Source of the DNA: CALCHX01 sp035761165
GTDB lineage: Bacteria; Gemmatimonadota; Gemmatimonadetes; Gemmatimonadales; Gemmatimonadaceae
Length of the DNA stretch: 7,249 bases
Assembly (NCBI GenBank): GCA_035761165.1
Contig: DASTRO010000149.1
Span: 1 to 7,249, forward strand
Direction of reading: 5' to 3'
The notes beneath the pieces were generated by a model, which did no database searches, was not told the origin of the DNA, and saw only the letters and a program-made list of their open reading frames with translations. This document shows positions 6,155 through 7,249 of the stretch, piece after piece (the stretch's first letter is position 1; each line of letters starts with the position of its first letter). Both the position numbers and the translations under genes were made by a program.

Positions 6155-6163
6155 CGTCGCCTC
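6155..6163 (-). promoter_or_regulatory. GAGGCGACG leader and RBS of the first methyltransferase
   Basis: The nonamer GAGGCGACG on the minus strand directly precedes the ATG at 6154, giving GAGG a 5-nt spacer. An identical copy in the identical position precedes the glycosyltransferase. It lies just after the wzt stop (6168-6166) and favours the ATG over the upstream GTG at 6169. Confidence 0.5.
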
Positions 6164-6165
6164 GC

Positions 6166-7249
6166 TCACGACTCGCCCGGGCACGCGAGCATGACCGCCT
6201 CCGTGGCCCACGCGGGCTCGCCACCGCGCGCCGCGCGGGCCTGGCGATCCTCGACGACATCGAGCGCGAGATCGAAGTCGCAGCAGTAGGGACCGGGATA
6301 GTGCTCGTGCTTGGCGTCCTCCGGTCGGGCCGCCACGGCGAAGGCGGTGGCCGGGTCGATGTAGTCGATGGCGTCCTTGCGGCGGCCGAGCCAGAGCCCC
6401 ACGAGGTACTGCCCCGGCTTGAGCAGCAGCCGGCGGGCGACGAAGGTGGCGCGCAGCGTCTGCCCGGCGCGCAGGTCCGGATAGCGGGCCTGCCGCTCGG
6501 TGTTGAGGTCCACCAGCCGGTAGCCGCGCGCGTCGTAGAGGACGACGGCGAGGATCGCGTGCTGGACGTCGGCCAGGCACTCGAGCACCACCTCGAAGGT
6601 CACGTCGCACCCCACCTGCGCCACCGGGAGCGGCTCGCCCATGGCGTCGGTGGGGCGCACCGCCACCGAGACGAAGCGCGCCTTGCCGTTGCCGGTGCGC
6701 GCCGCGTCGCGCAGGTCGGTGCGGTCGCGCGCCAGATCGAAGAGCTCCCGGTGGTAGTGCTCCACCACCTCGGCGGCCGGCCCGTCGCGAGTCACCCGTC
6801 CCCCCTCGACGAAGAGGGCGCGCCGGCAGAGCGTGGTCACGGCCGCCATGTTGTGGCTGACGAAGAGCACCGTGCGCCCCTCGTGCGCCGACACGTCCTG
6901 CATCTTGCCCAGGCACTTCGCCTGGAAGGCGGCGTCGCCGACGGCCAGCACCTCGTCCACCAGCAAGATGTCGGGATTGAGGTGGGCGGCGACGGCGAAG
7001 GCGAGGCGGACGTACATGCCGCTCGAGTAGCGCTTGACCGGCGTGTCCAGGAAGCGCTCCACCTCGGCGAACGCCACGATCGCCTCGAAGTGCCGCCGGA
7101 TCTCCCGGCGCGTCATCCCGAGGATCGCCCCGTTCAGGAAGATGTTCTCCCGCCCCGTCAGCTCCGGGTGGAACCCCGTGCCCACCTCCAGCAGGCTCCC
7201 CACCCGCCCGTAGAGCCGCGCCTCCCCCGCCGTCGGCTCGGTGATGCGG
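6166..7249 (-). CDS. wzt: Wzt-type polysaccharide ABC-transporter ATPase with C-terminal glycan-binding domain (5' end missing)
   Basis: The last 360 codons of the ATPase subunit of an ABC exporter for O-antigen-like or capsule-like polysaccharide; the start and Walker A lie beyond 7249. The visible frame begins RITEPTAGEARLYGRVGSLL, continuous with the usual Wzt N-terminal domain. Seen (fragment numbering): GTGFHPELTGRENIFLNG (23-40), the characteristic Wzt/TagH signature after the Q-loop region; ABC signature YSSGM (74-78); Walker B ILLVDE (94-99) with D-loop VGDAAFQ; H-loop SHN (131-133). After a linker, residues about 185-335 form a beta-rich region matching the Wzt C-terminal domain, which in known systems binds the terminal modification of the finished chain. 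ATP hydrolysis drives flipping of lipid-linked glycan across the inner membrane. The stop lies 11 nt before the methyltransferase ATG. Its Wzm permease partner is probably upstream, outside the window. Confidence 0.94.
   Translation of the reverse strand, partial: RITEPTAGEARLYGRVGSLLEVGTGFHPELTGRENIFLNGAILGMTRREIRRHFEAIVAFAEVERFLDTPVKRYSSGMYVRLAFAVAAHLNPDILLVDEVLAVGDAAFQAKCLGKMQDVSAHEGRTVLFVSHNMAAVTTLCRRALFVEGGRVTRDGPAAEVVEHYHRELFDLARDRTDLRDAARTGNGKARFVSVAVRPTDAMGEPLPVAQVGCDVTFEVVLECLADVQHAILAVVLYDARGYRLVDLNTERQARYPDLRAGQTLRATFVARRLLLKPGQYLVGLWLGRRKDAIDYIDPATAFAVAARPEDAKHEHYPGPYCCDFDLALDVVEDRQARAARGGEPAWATEAVMLACPGES

Noticed and set aside
6155..6916. Extension of the first methyltransferase frame upstream through the wzt gene (frame open to 6916)
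   Set aside because: The extension is a shadow of the Wzt C-terminal region, whose own frame holds Walker B, the H-loop and the binding domain.
1..7249. CRISPR arrays, insertion sequences, tRNA genes, attachment sites or riboswitches
   Set aside because: I looked on both strands and saw no regular repeat-spacer structure, transposase motifs, tRNA-like segments or long inverted repeats; genes fill nearly all of the window.

Overview
The window is about 7.2 kb of very GC-rich DNA (roughly 70-80 % GC in the stretches I counted by eye). All eight real genes lie on the minus strand, so transcription runs from position 7249 down to 1. The strong G/C preference at third codon positions produces long but meaningless open frames on the plus strand and in other frames. 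The gene content suits a high-GC bacterium, probably with a Gram-negative type envelope because the exporter is Wzt-like. Phylum cannot be fixed from this window; Gemmatimonadota, Myxococcota, Rokubacteria-like lineages or Proteobacteria would all fit.

In transcription order the genes are: (1) 7249-6166, a Wzt-type polysaccharide ABC-transporter ATPase with its start outside the window and a C-terminal carbohydrate-binding domain; (2) 6154-5417, a SAM methyltransferase; (3) 5409-4465, a family 2 glycosyltransferase; (4) 4415-3546, a second, unrelated SAM methyltransferase; (5) 3549-2479, a NeuB-family nonulosonate synthase; (6) 2482-1325, a NeuC-type hydrolysing UDP-GlcNAc 2-epimerase; (7) 1325-582, a NeuA-type CMP-nonulosonate cytidylyltransferase; (8) 502-1, the N-terminal part of a D-2-hydroxyacid dehydrogenase that runs off the window.

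Spacing is that of one operon. MT2/neuB and neuB/neuC share ATGA overlaps, neuC/neuA share TGATG, and genes 1 to 3 are separated by only 7-11 nt. The two larger gaps are 49 nt (gene 3 to 4) and 79 nt (gene 7 to 8). No promoter or intrinsic terminator was found, so the operon very likely continues past both edges; a Wzm-type permease is expected upstream.

Together the genes describe part of a surface-glycan locus. NeuC, NeuB and NeuA would make a CMP-activated nine-carbon alpha-keto acid sugar (sialic acid or a relative). The glycosyltransferase builds the chain, the methyltransferases decorate or cap it, and the Wzt ATPase powers export and probably recognises a chain feature through its C-terminal domain. 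All three Neu enzymes depart from the classical Neu5Ac enzymes at recognisable motifs, so the exact sugar is uncertain. The locus type is known; the points worth following up are the probable methylation of a nonulosonate-containing glycan, the motif changes in NeuA, and the hydroxyacid dehydrogenase behind neuA.
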